A model generated the notes under the pieces. The model was not told the origin of the DNA. It saw nothing but the letters and a program-made list of their open reading frames with translations, and did no database searches. From contig NZ_CP076326.1 of the NCBI RefSeq assembly GCF_018771565.1, positions 3,038,001 through 3,102,000 on the forward strand: a stretch of DNA of 64,000 bases, in the 5' to 3' direction. Each line of letters begins with the position of its first letter. Position 1 is the stretch's first letter. This DNA comes from Thermoflexus hugenholtzii. Its GTDB lineage: Bacteria; Chloroflexota; Anaerolineae; Thermoflexales; Thermoflexaceae. Made by a program: the position numbers and the translations under genes. This document shows positions 33,422 to 43,014 of the stretch, piece by piece.

Positions 33422-33474
33422 CGTTCCCGCTCCCGCAGGGGACAATCCCTCTGAACCCCTGAGCGAGGGATGCC

Positions 33475-34848
33475 ATGCGCAAACTCGGGATCGCGTTGCT
33501 CGTCCTCCTGATCCTGGCCTGCAGCGCGGGGGCGGTGGCCCTGACCTGGACGGCCGCTCAGCGGATGGCCCCACCCACGTGGCCCACCGCGACGCCCTTG
33601 CCTCCTTCCCCCACACGGGTGGAGACCCCCGCGCCTCCTCCCCCCACCACGGCAGCTCCCCGCACGGCAACCCCGGCGGCCTCCGTCTTCGACACCATCG
33701 CCCGGACCGTGGAGGAGATCCGGGGCCTGCGGGCCACCGGGCCCTACACCCGATCCCTGATGACCCAGGCGGAGCTGCGCGCCTACCAGGAGCGGAAGTT
33801 CGAAAAGGACTACACGCCGGAGGAGGCCCGCCAGGACACCCTCACCCTGGCCGCCTTCGACCTGCTGCCCCGGGATTTCCCGCTGCGGGATTTCCTGCTG
33901 GAGCTTTACACCGAGCAGATCGCCGGCTTCTATGATCCGGACACCAAGCAGTTCTTCGTGATCAGCGAGCAGGGGCAGCCCGGCATCCTGGAGCGGGTGA
34001 CCTTCGCCCACGAATACACCCACCTCCTCCAGGATCAACATTTCGACCTGGTGGCCCTGGGGTTCACGGACGACAAAAGCAAGCGGCCGAAGGACTTGGA
34101 CGACGACGCGATGCTGGCCCGGCGGGCCCTGGTGGAGGGCGACGCCACCCTCACGCAGCTGTTCTATCTGAATCGATTGCCCGCCGCGGAGCAGCGGGAG
34201 TGGCTCCGGGCCATCCAGCGCCAGCCCAGCGAGGTCTTCGACCGGGCCCCCCGCGCGATCCGCGAAGAGCTGACCTTCCCCTATGAAGCGGGTTTCGCTT
34301 TCGTCCAGGCCCTCTACGAGCGCGGAGGGTGGGAGGCGATTGACGCGGCGTTTCGCGACCCGCCCGCTTCCACCGAGCAGATCCTGCATCCGGAGAAGTT
34401 CTGGAGCCGCGAGGCCCCGATTCGGGTGACGCTGCCCCCGCTCACCGACACCCTGGGAAGCGGCTGGCGGATGATCGACGAGAACGTCCTGGGGGAGTTC
34501 TACCTCCGGGTGGTTCTGGAGGAACGCCTGGACCGCTCCCGGGCGGAGGAGGCGGCGGCCGGCTGGGGCGGGGACCGCTACGCGGTCTACTGGAACGAGG
34601 CCGCCGGCCAGGATTTCCTGGTTCTGGAAGCGGTCTGGGACAGCGAGGACGAAGCCCGGGAGTTCGTGGAGGCCTATCGGGATTACGCCACGGCCCGTTA
34701 CGGGCGCGGCCCGGTTCGGGAAAGCCCCGGACAGGCCCTATGGGCCGGAACGGACGTGTTGTGGCTGGAGTGGAACGGCACCCGCACCCGCATCTTCCGG
34801 GGCCCCACCGAGGAGCTCATCCGTCTCGTCCGGGCGCAGTTTCGCTGA
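33475..34848 (+). CDS. Secreted HExxH-type putative metallopeptidase
   Basis: The 457-aa protein has a signal/lipoprotein-like N-terminus (LGIALLVLLILACSAG), a P/T-rich linker to about residue 65 and then a globular domain. Its core holds FAHEYTHLLQDQHFDL (HEYTH at 179-183) and LVEGDATLTQLFYL, where Glu lies about 35 residues later as in gluzincins. FPYEAGFAFVQALYERGGW and LGEFYLRVVL follow. Zinc peptidase activity is inferred. I do not recognise a named family. It is separated by 8 nt from the following dehydratase gene. Confidence 0.75.
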   Translation: MRKLGIALLVLLILACSAGAVALTWTAAQRMAPPTWPTATPLPPSPTRVETPAPPPPTTAAPRTATPAASVFDTIARTVEEIRGLRATGPYTRSLMTQAELRAYQERKFEKDYTPEEARQDTLTLAAFDLLPRDFPLRDFLLELYTEQIAGFYDPDTKQFFVISEQGQPGILERVTFAHEYTHLLQDQHFDLVALGFTDDKSKRPKDLDDDAMLARRALVEGDATLTQLFYLNRLPAAEQREWLRAIQRQPSEVFDRAPRAIREELTFPYEAGFAFVQALYERGGWEAIDAAFRDPPASTEQILHPEKFWSREAPIRVTLPPLTDTLGSGWRMIDENVLGEFYLRVVLEERLDRSRAEEAAAGWGGDRYAVYWNEAAGQDFLVLEAVWDSEDEAREFVEAYRDYATARYGRGPVRESPGQALWAGTDVLWLEWNGTRTRIFRGPTEELIRLVRAQFR

Positions 34849-34855
34849 GGGAGCC

Positions 34856-35902
34856 ATGGGACTCTCCGAGCGGCCGACGGACAGCCCGCCGGATCTGTCG
34901 ATGATCCGGGAAGCTCATCGCATCCTGCGGGAGATCCTCCCGCCCACGCCGGCGCGGACCTTCCCCCACCTGAACCGGCAGCTGGGGGCGGAGGTCTGGT
35001 TCAAGCTGGAGGCCTGGCAGCCCACCGGCTCCTTCAAGGTGCGGGGGGCGCTGGCCCGGATGAGCCGGCTCCGACCAGAGGAGCGGGCGCGTGGGGTGGT
35101 GACCGCCTCGGCGGGCAACCACGGGCTGGCAGTGGCCTTCGCCGCCCGGCTCTTAAGCGGGATCCCAGTCACCGTCTTCGTCCCGGAGACCGCCGCCCCC
35201 AACAAGGTCCGCGCCCTGGAGGCCTTCGGCGTCCATCTGGAGCGGGTGGGCCGGACCTACGCCGAGGCCCACGCGGCCGCCGTCGCCTTCGCCCGGCATC
35301 AAGGAGCCTGTTACCTCCACGCCTATGAGGATCCATGGGTGGTGGCCGGTCAGGGAACCATCGCCCTGGAGCTCATGGAGGCGCTCCCGGCCCTCGACGC
35401 CGTCTTGGTGCCGGTGGGCGGGGGCGGCCTGATCAGCGGGATCGCCCGGGCTTACCAGGCCCTCGCCCCCCGGACCCGGATCATCGGCGTGCAGACGGAG
35501 GCCTCCCCGGCCCTGGCCGCCTCATTGCGGGACGGACGGCTCTACGAGGACTATCCGGCCGGCCCCACCCTGGCGGACGGCCTGGCCGGCGGGGTGGGCG
35601 CCTGGGCCTACCAGCTGGCGCTTGAGGGGGCGATCCACGAAGTCTTCGTGGTGCGGGAAGAGACTCTCCTCGAGGCCATCGGGTGGCTGGCGGCCGAGGC
35701 CCACCTCATCGTGGAGGGATCCGGCGCCGTCGGCATCGCGGCCCTGTGGGAGACGGGCCCGCGCTGGGCCGGACAGCGGGTGGCGGTCGTCCTCTCCGGG
35801 GGCAATTTAGAGGGGGAGATCCTGTTGCGCGGACTGACGCGCTACCTCGAGAGGCAGACGGAAGATTCGGCGGGTCGATCCTGCGCTCCTGTCGGGGCGT
35901 GA
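34856..35902 (+). CDS. Threonine/serine dehydratase (PLP fold II)
   Basis: The 348-aa enzyme carries the PLP Lys in PTGSFKVRGALARM, the substrate loop VTASAGNHGLAVAFAA, the phosphate-binding PVGGGGLISGIARAY and VVLSGGNLEGE near the end. It would deaminate L-threonine to 2-oxobutanoate, or act as serine dehydratase or racemase. It has no ACT domain, so isoleucine feedback is not expected. About 30 extra residues at the C-terminus are unconserved. Confidence 0.87.
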   Translation: MGLSERPTDSPPDLSMIREAHRILREILPPTPARTFPHLNRQLGAEVWFKLEAWQPTGSFKVRGALARMSRLRPEERARGVVTASAGNHGLAVAFAARLLSGIPVTVFVPETAAPNKVRALEAFGVHLERVGRTYAEAHAAAVAFARHQGACYLHAYEDPWVVAGQGTIALELMEALPALDAVLVPVGGGGLISGIARAYQALAPRTRIIGVQTEASPALAASLRDGRLYEDYPAGPTLADGLAGGVGAWAYQLALEGAIHEVFVVREETLLEAIGWLAAEAHLIVEGSGAVGIAALWETGPRWAGQRVAVVLSGGNLEGEILLRGLTRYLERQTEDSAGRSCAPVGA

Positions 35903-35935
35903 GATTCACACATCGAATCCGGAGGGAAGGGAACG

Positions 35936-36865
35936 ATGGGCTCGCTGCGGCATTTCATCTCGCTGGTGGATTGGGCGCCGGAGGAGATCGAGGCGCTGAT
36001 CCTGGACGCCGCGCGGATGAAGGCGGAGTGGAAAGCGGGGGTCCGCCCCACGCCCCTCGCCGGCAAGACCCTGGGGATGATCTTCCAGAAGCCCTCGCTG
36101 CGCACCCGCGTCTCCTTTGAGATGGCCATGCGCCATCTGGGAGGGGACGCCATCTACCTTTCCCCTCAGGAGGTCGGCCTGGGCCAGCGGGAGAGCGTGG
36201 CCGACGTGACCCGGGTGCTCAGCCGCTACGTGGACGCCATCATGGCGCGGGTCTTCGCCCACTCTATCCTGGAGGAGATGGCCCGCTACGCCACGGTCCC
36301 CGTCATCAACGGCCTCTCCGACGATGAGCATCCGTGTCAGGCCCTGGGGGACATGCTCACGGTTTACGAGAAGAAGGGACGCCTGCGGGGGTTGAAGCTG
36401 GCTTTCGTCGGCGACGGCAACAACGTGGCGACCGCCCTGCTTTACATCTGCGCCATGCTGGGGATGGACTTCGCCATCGCCACGCCTCCGGGCTATATGC
36501 TGAAGGAGGCCGTCATCGAACGGGGGAAGGCTTTCGCGGCCCGCAGCGGGAGCCGCCTGCTCTTCACCTACGATCCGGCGGAGGCGGTGCGGGACGCGGA
36601 CATCATCTACACGGACGTATGGGCCAGCATGGGCCAGGAGGCGGAGGCGGAGGTCCGGCGTCGGGTGTTCCCGCCCTATCAGGTCAACGCCGCCCTGGTG
36701 GCGAAGGCGCGGCCGGATGTCATCGTGATGCATTGCCTGCCGGCCCATCGGGGCGAGGAGATCACCGATGAGGTGGCCGATGGCCCGCACTCGGTGATCT
36801 TCGATCAGGCGGAGAACCGCCTCCATGCCCAGAAAGCCCTGCTGGTCCGGCTGCTCGCCGGTTAG
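35936..36865 (+). CDS. argF: Ornithine carbamoyltransferase
   Basis: The 309-aa enzyme makes citrulline from ornithine and carbamoyl phosphate. The carbamoyl-phosphate loop [34 protein letters not shown], and [15 protein letters not shown] (the OTC-specific Cys) distinguish it from aspartate carbamoyltransferase. No other arginine genes are adjacent. Its stop overlaps the stop of the convergent macro-domain gene by four bases. Confidence 0.94.
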   Translation: MGSLRHFISLVDWAPEEIEALILDAARMKAEWKAGVRPTPLAGKTLGMIFQKPSLRTRVSFEMAMRHLGGDAIYLSPQEVGLGQRESVADVTRVLSRYVDAIMARVFAHSILEEMARYATVPVINGLSDDEHPCQALGDMLTVYEKKGRLRGLKLAFVGDGNNVATALLYICAMLGMDFAIATPPGYMLKEAVIERGKAFAARSGSRLLFTYDPAEAVRDADIIYTDVWASMGQEAEAEVRRRVFPPYQVNAALVAKARPDVIVMHCLPAHRGEEITDEVADGPHSVIFDQAENRLHAQKALLVRLLAG

Positions 36866-37464
36866 GCCGGGGAAGCGGCGGCCTGTCCCCCGAACCGGGC
36901 GTGGAAGGCGGCCTCGAAGGGGCGCAGCGTGGCCTCGTCCAGGATCACCACCCGGATCTCCCGGGGGGGTTCGCCGGGGTGGGCGGCGGCGAAGGCGGCG
37001 ATGGTCTCCCAGAAGATCGGAGCCGCCCGCTCCTTCGGGAACCCGAAGATGCCGGTGCTGATGGCCGGCATGGCGATCCGCTCATAACCTTGGGCCCGAG
37101 CCGCCTCGAGGGTGTTGCGGATCGCCTCCGCCAGCTGTTGCTCCTCCCCGCGGGTCCCTCCGGACCACACCGGGCCGACGGTGTGGAGGATGGCGCGGGC
37201 CCGCAGCCGCCCGGCCCCGGTGATCGCCACGCCCCCTGTGGGGACCGGCCCGTGGCGGCGCACCCACTCGTCGCTCTCCGCCTGGATCTGAGGCCCGCCT
37301 TTGCGGACCAGCGCTCCGGCGACGCCGCCGCCGTGCTGGAGGTAGGAGTTGGCGGCGTTCACCAGCGCGTCCGCCTCCTCCTCCGTCAGGTCCCCCTGCA
37401 CCAGGACCACCCGGTGCCCGGAGGGCAGGATGGTCTCCGCGACCGTCCGGTTCCCCTTGCCCAT
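36862..37464 (-). CDS. Macro domain (ADP-ribose binding/hydrolase) protein
   Basis: The 200-aa protein is essentially one macro domain: [60 protein letters not shown] and [18 protein letters not shown]. It would bind or remove ADP-ribose, or deacetylate OAADPr. The start is uncertain: the ATG at 37464 is used, but a GTG at 37584 overlapping the upstream stop (GTGA) would add 40 low-complexity residues. It lies downstream of the aminotransferase gene. Confidence 0.85.
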   Translation of the reverse strand: MGKGNRTVAETILPSGHRVVLVQGDLTEEEADALVNAANSYLQHGGGVAGALVRKGGPQIQAESDEWVRRHGPVPTGGVAITGAGRLRARAILHTVGPVWSGGTRGEEQQLAEAIRNTLEAARAQGYERIAMPAISTGIFGFPKERAAPIFWETIAAFAAAHPGEPPREIRVVILDEATLRPFEAAFHARFGGQAAASPA

Positions 37465-37580
37465 CGCGGCCTCGTCCCGAAGCGTCCGCGGTTCGCCGGC
37501 ATCAGGATGGAAGCGGGGGCTGGACGCCGGGTCCATTCTGCACCATCGCTCTCCCGGCGTCCAGCCCTCACGGGTTGCGT

Positions 37581-38933
37581 TCACTTCCCGACCGACGTGA
37601 CCTCCGCCGGGCCGACGGGTTTCCCTTTCCGCAGGACAGCGCGCACGGCGTCGGCGAAGCGGTTGAGAGTCTCGTCCACCACCTCCGGCGTGTGGGCGGC
37701 CGAGGTGAACCAGGGCTCCCGCGGGTCCACCTCGAACATCACCCCGCGCTCATAGCAGGCCAGGCCGATCTCCGCGTAGAGCTCGATGTCGCTGGACATG
37801 GTGTCCCGGTGATCCCGGGGCGTCCCATCGAAGTTCAGGAGGAAGCTGAACATGTTGGGGTGGCCGGAGACGGCGTGGGGGATGCCGGCCTCGGTCAGGA
37901 TCTCGCTGATCCCCTTCATTAGCCGCTCGCCGGCCTGGGCCGCCCGCTCCAGGGCGTCCGTGGTCTCCAGGATCTCCAGGGTGGCGTCGGCGGCGGCGGT
38001 GCCCACCACGTTCCCGTTGTAGGTTCCGGCGTGGGCCACCGCCCCGGGCTCGATGGTCATCATGATCTCCCGCTTGCCGCCGATGGCGGAGATGGGGAAC
38101 CCGTTCCCCATAGCCTTGGCGTAGGTGACCAGGTCCGCCCGCACCCCGAAGAACTCCTGGGCCCCGCCCCGGGCGATGCGGAAGCCCGTTTTCACTTCGT
38201 CGAAGATCAGCACGATGCCGTATTCATCGCACAGGCGCCGCAGGAAGGGGAGGAACTCGGGGTGGGGCATGATGGCCGCGCTGTTGCCCAGCATAGGCTC
38301 CACGATGATGGCCGCGATGTCCCCCCACTTGGCCTTCACGGTCCGCTCCACGGCCTCGAAGTCGTTGAAGGGGAGGGTGATGACCAGGTCGGCGATGACC
38401 CGGGGGATGCCGGAGCTGGCGACGACGGGGATGGGATGGCGGCGGCTCCCCATGGGTTGGCGCTGGGCCATGGCCGTGGAGAACAGCAGGTAATCGTGGT
38501 GGCCGTGATACTGGCCCTCGAACTTGATCACCTTCTCCCGGCCGGTGTAGGCCCGGGCGATCCGCAGGGCGTGCATGGTCGCCTCCGTCCCCGAGTTGGA
38601 GAAGCGCACCATGTCCACGCCGGTCATGCGGATGATGCGCTCCGCCGCCCGGATCTCCCATTCGGTGGTGGCCGCGAAGATCACCCCATCCCGGATGGCC
38701 TGGCTTACCCGCTCCACCACCGCAGGGTGGCCGTGACCCAGGATCACCGGCCCGTAGCCCAGGCGGTAGTCGATGTAGCGGTTGCCGTCCAGATCGTAGA
38801 TGTAGGGGCCCTCTCCCCGGCTGACCACGATGGTCTGATCATCCCCCCAGTAACGGAAGTTCGAGGTAACCCCCCAGGGCATCACCTCCTTCGCCCGGAG
38901 AAATCGAGCGCGGGTCTTCGGCCACTGACGCAT
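37581..38933 (-). CDS. Class III PLP aminotransferase (glutamate-1-semialdehyde aminomutase-like)
   Basis: The 450-aa enzyme shows GEGPYIYDLDGNRYIDYRLG, SNSGTEATMHALRIARAYTG, FEGQYHGHHDYLLFS, IFDEVKTGFRIARGGAQEFF and the Schiff-base Lys in YAKAMGNGFPISAIGG. The fold is the HemL/omega-aminotransferase class. The Lys region differs from true HemL (GKIIGGGLPVGA), so heme synthesis is not certain. It lies 42 nt after the saccharopine-dehydrogenase-like gene, and the pair could form an amino-acid pathway. Confidence 0.85.
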   Translation of the reverse strand: MRQWPKTRARFLRAKEVMPWGVTSNFRYWGDDQTIVVSRGEGPYIYDLDGNRYIDYRLGYGPVILGHGHPAVVERVSQAIRDGVIFAATTEWEIRAAERIIRMTGVDMVRFSNSGTEATMHALRIARAYTGREKVIKFEGQYHGHHDYLLFSTAMAQRQPMGSRRHPIPVVASSGIPRVIADLVITLPFNDFEAVERTVKAKWGDIAAIIVEPMLGNSAAIMPHPEFLPFLRRLCDEYGIVLIFDEVKTGFRIARGGAQEFFGVRADLVTYAKAMGNGFPISAIGGKREIMMTIEPGAVAHAGTYNGNVVGTAAADATLEILETTDALERAAQAGERLMKGISEILTEAGIPHAVSGHPNMFSFLLNFDGTPRDHRDTMSSDIELYAEIGLACYERGVMFEVDPREPWFTSAAHTPEVVDETLNRFADAVRAVLRKGKPVGPAEVTSVGK

Positions 38934-38975
38934 GGGAACCTCCTGATTCTTTTCAGGATGAATGAGAAGCTCGGT

Positions 38976-40115
38976 TCACTCGATCAGGATCTCAATCCCC
39001 CGGCGGGCCAGCTCCTCGAAGAAGCGCTCCGGGGGGATGGCCCGTTCGGGGGGGACAACGCCTCGCACGGAGATCTCACCCCGAGCGATCATCTGGACGC
39101 CGATGCTCAGGGGAACGCCGATGTTCCGATAGTAGGCGGCCTCCCCGCCCCATACCTCCTGGGGGGGATGTCGGTTGCGCAGCACCATGGTGTGGGGGCG
39201 GCCGTTCCGGCGGCCGCTCACCTCCACCACCAGCCCGTAGGCCCACACCGGGTTCTCCCGGGAGGCGGGGAGGGCGGCGAGCAGGCGGGCCACCAGATCG
39301 ATGGCGGGGTAGGTGCCCCCATCGAGGGGAACAGGGGTGGAAGAGAGCGCGCCCATCTCGTAGAGGGCGCGCATCGCCCGCATCACGTGAGGCGGGAAGC
39401 AGCCCCGCACCGCGGCGCGGCGCAGGCCCGGGAAGGAGCGTGGCATCGTCCGGGCCTCATCGTGGGGAACGTAATACACGGTCTGCTCCCCGATCTGCTC
39501 ATGGAAGCGCACCCGCTTCTCCCCGGAGAAGGGCGGAGCGGGGTGCCATGCCCCGTCCTCCCAGTAGACCATCGCCCGTTCTGGCTCCTCTGGGTTGAAC
39601 TCCCAGAGGGTGGTGCGGAGGAGGCCCGGCGAGGGCGCCAGGCAGCGGAAGGCGGCGAAGGCGATCTCCACGGATTCCACCTGATCCATGGAACGGGCGG
39701 CGTAAGCGGCCATCACGTTGGTGGTGCCGGGGGTGGCGCCCACCCCCGGGATGAACACCATGTTCTTCGAGCGGGCCGCCTCGTCCAGCTCGAACTGGGC
39801 CTCGTCGAAGGCCAGGTCCACCCCGCTGACCCCGGCCTCCACGCAGGCCCGCGTGACCAGCACATCATAGGCGAAGGGGAGGCCGTTCATCACGACATCG
39901 AAGCCCCGGATCAGGCGGACCAGTGCTTCCTCATCCCGCACGTCCAGAGGGACCACCCGGAGGCGGGGGTCTCCGATGTCGCGGGCGAGGCGTTCCGCCT
40001 TGGCGGGATCGATGTCGGCGATCACGATCTCGCGGAAGATCGAGCCGTGCTGGCAGAGGTCCCGTGTGGCCTCCCGGGCCACGGCCCCTGCTCCACCGAG
40101 GGCCAACACGCGCAT
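38976..40115 (-). CDS. Saccharopine dehydrogenase-like NAD(P)-binding protein
   Basis: The 379-aa protein starts with a Rossmann loop (MRVLALGGAGAVAREATRDL) and continues VIADIDPAKAERLARDIGD and VVMNGLPFAYDVLVTRACVE, as in saccharopine reductase/LysW-type family members. The C-terminal half contains a catalytic-type domain ending VPPERAIPPERFFEELARRG. The substrate is not clear; linkage to an aminotransferase suggests imine or semialdehyde chemistry. The ATG at 40115 follows GGGAGG. Confidence 0.8.
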   Translation of the reverse strand: MRVLALGGAGAVAREATRDLCQHGSIFREIVIADIDPAKAERLARDIGDPRLRVVPLDVRDEEALVRLIRGFDVVMNGLPFAYDVLVTRACVEAGVSGVDLAFDEAQFELDEAARSKNMVFIPGVGATPGTTNVMAAYAARSMDQVESVEIAFAAFRCLAPSPGLLRTTLWEFNPEEPERAMVYWEDGAWHPAPPFSGEKRVRFHEQIGEQTVYYVPHDEARTMPRSFPGLRRAAVRGCFPPHVMRAMRALYEMGALSSTPVPLDGGTYPAIDLVARLLAALPASRENPVWAYGLVVEVSGRRNGRPHTMVLRNRHPPQEVWGGEAAYYRNIGVPLSIGVQMIARGEISVRGVVPPERAIPPERFFEELARRGIEILIE

Positions 40116-40574
40116 GGATGCCTCCCAGGCAGGAGAGTGTCCGGATCCGGCAAGCAGGAGAAACCGTGAGAGGCGGAGGGGCAAGGGGTCAGCAATCCGC
40201 AGTGGCCCAAACCGTCCAGAAGTGACAGCGTCGCATGTGAGGGGCGCGGAAGGGATGCTTCCGGCCGCTATGGGAGTGATCCAGCGCATACGCTATGGGA
40301 CAGCTCATGGCTCCCTGACCCCCTGCGTGGGGATCCCTGCGTCGCCTTGCCTTTGCTTGCTCAGGCTGAGGCAGCCGCGGCAATGCCACACGTTCGGGTC
40401 CCTTTGATTTTAACGGGGACTTCCCAAATCGGGTAGTCCCCTTATCCAGCTCTCGTTTCAAAGGTCTTCGGATCTCAGGGAGCTGGGGCTCTGGACCGAA
40501 GTGGCTCTTTGCTTTGCTCGCAGGGGTCATGGCGAATCGCGCTTTTCAGTTCATCCGTTGGGCCTTGCTACATC
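40116..40574. other. Spacer at the edge of the Rhs island
   Basis: No gene is recognised in these 459 bp. It contains one interrupted hairpin (40415-40441). Confidence 0.55.
40415..40441 (-). terminator. Terminator-like hairpin after the Rhs array
   Basis: GGGGACT (40415-40421) pairs with AGTCCCC (40435-40441), with an inner CCC/GGG pair. On the minus strand GTTAAAAT follows. It could end transcription from the Rhs array. Confidence 0.45.
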
Positions 40575-41009
40575 CTACACCGTCTCCAGCCATCGCTTGC
40601 TGGGATCGGTGTAGCGCAACGGGTTGTTGGAAACGTAAGCATACCGGTTCAGCGCCAGGGGATCCCCCGGCTCTGGCACCAGAGAATCCGGCTGCAGGAA
40701 GCGACCCAGGATGGGATCATAGAAGCGGGCCTTGTAGTCATACAAGCCAAGAGAAGCCTCCCACCGCTGGCCGGTGAATCGGTGGTCGGTGGGCCAAACC
40801 CCGCCCTCAAACCGAATCGTCCCATACGGAAGATACCGCGTGCCCCCCGCGATACTCCCCCTCTGCGCCAGCACGGTGACGCTGCCCAGATGGTCCCCCA
40901 CCGCGGCGTAGACGGCGCTTCCCTCCCGCACGGCCACCCTCTCGCCGCTCAGCCGGTGGACCTTCCGCGCCACCCCGCCCCGGACCTCGTCGCGTTCATC
41001 CACGGCCAC
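40575..41009 (-). pseudogene. Displaced Rhs toxin tip, degenerate (core fragment only)
   Basis: The 144-aa frame repeats the last Rhs core segment of the main gene: GERVAVREGSAVYAAVGDHL, GSVTVLAQ, RFTGQRWEASLGLYDYKARF and LGRFLQPDSLVPEPGDP. It continues NRYAYVSNNPLRYTDPSKRW and stops five residues later (LETV). The neighbouring tip reads DPSGHWLETLWD at the same place. The toxin part is thus lost or cut by a stop. No good start codon or SD is seen. It is the last of the cassettes. Confidence 0.8.
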
Positions 41010-41046
41010 GGTGCGGAGGCCCGCCCATCGCCGTGGAACAGTTTGA

Positions 41047-41058
41047 TTGTTAAGGTGC
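41047..41058. repeat. 12-bp junction sequence shared with 44280-44291
   Basis: TTGTTAAGGTGC occurs here and at 44280-44291, where it spans the stop of the first immunity gene. Here it lies just before the degenerate tip and looks like a scar of an immunity gene end. Confidence 0.5.
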
Positions 41059-41084
41059 TCCTCTAAAATGAGTCTTGCCAGGCC

Positions 41085-42134
41085 CTATGAATCCCTCCTC
41101 ACTTCCACCCACTCAAAATGCGGATTGTCCCGCCCGGCAAACTCCGCCAGCGCCTGGTCCAGCTCGTCGGGGATCTCGTTGAATTCCAGGCGCACCTTTT
41201 TCCCCCCGGCCTGTTTCACTTCCTCCACGGCCGCCTGCCGGATGGTCTCCACTGCTATCTGCCGTTGCTCCGGTGTCAGGGCTTCCCAGGGGATAGAAAT
41301 ATGCTTGACCCGTGTGCCGTCGTCCAGCACCAGGGTCACCCCCAGGATCTGCTTCAAATAGGCGGCCAGCTCGGCATCCGAGATCGGAGACCTGGCCTGT
41401 GTCCGTCGGACGGTCAGCCCCGGGATGATAAAGGGGGCCTTACAGGTGACCTGGAGCCCGTGCCGGCGGAAGTAGTCCTTGACCTGTTGGCGAAGGCGCT
41501 GGGCTTCCTCCTCGCTGGGGGCCACGAAGGTGGGCGAGAGCTGGTGGAAGACACCCCCGTCAGGAAGGAGTTCGGTTTTGTAGCCAGGGATGTTCAGCAG
41601 AAGGTCCTGGCCATATTTTTCCACGTAGGCCGGGCTGAAGAAGTTGGCCCAGGAGATGTGCTGGAGGCGGAGGCGGGAGACCGCCCTTGTATCCCACTCG
41701 CCCCAGTTTCCTTCCACCTCGCCGTAGGTGGGGCGGGCCAGGGGATACAGCGCCCGGGCGATGGCCAGCAACCGCTGGGCGAAAGGTTCCACCAGATGCC
41801 GCTCATCCTGAAACTGGAAATCCAGCAACCCCCCCAGCTGTAGCTTATTCCCTCCGCCATCACCTTCATGATATTCATCGAACCCGAAATCAGCGTTCAG
41901 TTTCCCCCAGTCCACAAAGGCGATGCGATGGCTGATGCTGGATTTGAAAGTCTCAAACCTGTATCGTTCTTGCTGGAAGATTTCCTCCCAAGTGTCCTCA
42001 GCGAGGGGCTCCAAGGTGTAGTGAGCCAGCAGGAGGATGCCGTGAGCCTGAAGCACGCGAGCCCAGGCGACGACATCTTCGACCGCCGTGGCGGCGCAGT
42101 TCCAGAAGCAGAGATCCACCCGGATGTGACGCAT
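41085..42134 (-). CDS. Putative immunity protein for the third Rhs tip (Imm52-like)
   Basis: The 349-aa protein starts 1 nt after the stop of the PD-(D/E)XK-type toxin tip, the usual place for a cognate immunity gene. It is soluble, without signal or membrane helix. Visible segments are WGEWDTRAVSRLRLQHISWA, FFSPAYVEKYGQDLLLNIPG and ELLPDGGVFHQLSPTFVAP, reminiscent of Imm52-type proteins. It is large for an immunity protein. Function rests on context; the family likeness is from memory. Confidence 0.6.
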   Translation of the reverse strand: MRHIRVDLCFWNCAATAVEDVVAWARVLQAHGILLLAHYTLEPLAEDTWEEIFQQERYRFETFKSSISHRIAFVDWGKLNADFGFDEYHEGDGGGNKLQLGGLLDFQFQDERHLVEPFAQRLLAIARALYPLARPTYGEVEGNWGEWDTRAVSRLRLQHISWANFFSPAYVEKYGQDLLLNIPGYKTELLPDGGVFHQLSPTFVAPSEEEAQRLRQQVKDYFRRHGLQVTCKAPFIIPGLTVRRTQARSPISDAELAAYLKQILGVTLVLDDGTRVKHISIPWEALTPEQRQIAVETIRQAAVEEVKQAGGKKVRLEFNEIPDELDQALAEFAGRDNPHFEWVEVRRDS

Positions 42135-42135
42135 C

Positions 42136-43014
42136 TTATGGCCCTCCCAGTGGAATGATCTGAATCTGCTCCCGGGTCAGAGGGATTCCCGCTTCCCGAG
42201 CCGCAGCCAGAAGATCCTGAATAAAGGCCTCGGTGATGGGGTCGGTTTTCGTCTGCACGAACTCCAGGATCACTGGCCGGCCGGTAGCTTGGTAGGTCTT
42301 GACTTGCCGCAGGATATCTCGGATATGACCCTTAGCGTAGTTTTGCCTCCAGTATTTGACTTCCACCATCTCGCCGGTGACGAGGATGAGGTCGACGCGG
42401 CCGGACTCGATCACTGCTTCCACGGCCTGGAGCTTGCCGGCTTTGAAGTATTCCTCGGCCCGTGCCAGCTCCGCGGCCATGCCGCGCCGGAGCTGGGCAG
42501 GCACCCGCTCGTTTTCCACCAGTTTCGCCAGCCGCTCCACCCCTCGGATCACCTCCGGGCCGGCCCCGGCGAAACGCTCCAGCCGGGCGGCGATGCGAGC
42601 CAGGCGGGTAGCCTCATCGGCGTGGGCGGCGGCCCGGGCGGCCCGGCTGCCGTGGACGACCGCGCCCACGCCTCCTGGCACCAGGGGCAGCGCGGCAGCG
42701 GCGATATCCACCGCCAGGGCGCCCCAGTTCCAGAGGTTGCGGGGGTCCTTGCGGATTTCGTAGAGGTCCCAGGCGATGCTGGCGATGTCCCAGAGGGTCT
42801 CCAGCCAGTGCCCGCTGGGGTCGGTGTAGCGCAGCGGGTTGTTGTAAACGTAGGCGTAGCGGTTGAGCGCCTGGGGATCCCCCGGCTCGGGCACCAGCGG
42901 ATCCGGCTGCAGGAAGCGGCCCAACGTGGGATCATAAAAGCGCGCCCGGTAGTCATACAGGCCCAGATTCGCTTCCCACCGTTGCCCCGTGAACCGCCGG
43001 TCCGCGAGGAAGGG
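42136..43014 (-). CDS. Displaced Rhs toxin tip 3 with PD-(D/E)XK-type nuclease domain
   Basis: The frame opens right after the previous immunity gene's TAG with the Rhs core RFTGQRWEANLGLYDYRARF and LGRFLQPDPLVPEPGDP up to TDPSGHW. An Ala-rich helical linker follows. The toxin then reads RVDLILVTGEMVEVKYWRQN, an Asp...ExK pattern of the restriction-endonuclease fold, and ends LTREQIQIIPLGGP. There is no ATG/GTG start or SD before the core (only an internal TTG at 42924), so it is probably a silent cassette. The next gene is its presumed immunity gene. Confidence 0.75.
   Translation of the reverse strand, partial: PFLADRRFTGQRWEANLGLYDYRARFYDPTLGRFLQPDPLVPEPGDPQALNRYAYVYNNPLRYTDPSGHWLETLWDIASIAWDLYEIRKDPRNLWNWGALAVDIAAAALPLVPGGVGAVVHGSRAARAAAHADEATRLARIAARLERFAGAGPEVIRGVERLAKLVENERVPAQLRRGMAAELARAEEYFKAGKLQAVEAVIESGRVDLILVTGEMVEVKYWRQNYAKGHIRDILRQVKTYQATGRPVILEFVQTKTDPITEAFIQDLLAAAREAGIPLTREQIQIIPLGGP

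Noticed and set aside
37465-37584. GTG-initiated N-terminal extension of the macro-domain protein
   Set aside because: The added 40 residues are unconserved-looking and their third-codon-position GC is lower than in the gene proper; kept only as an alternative.
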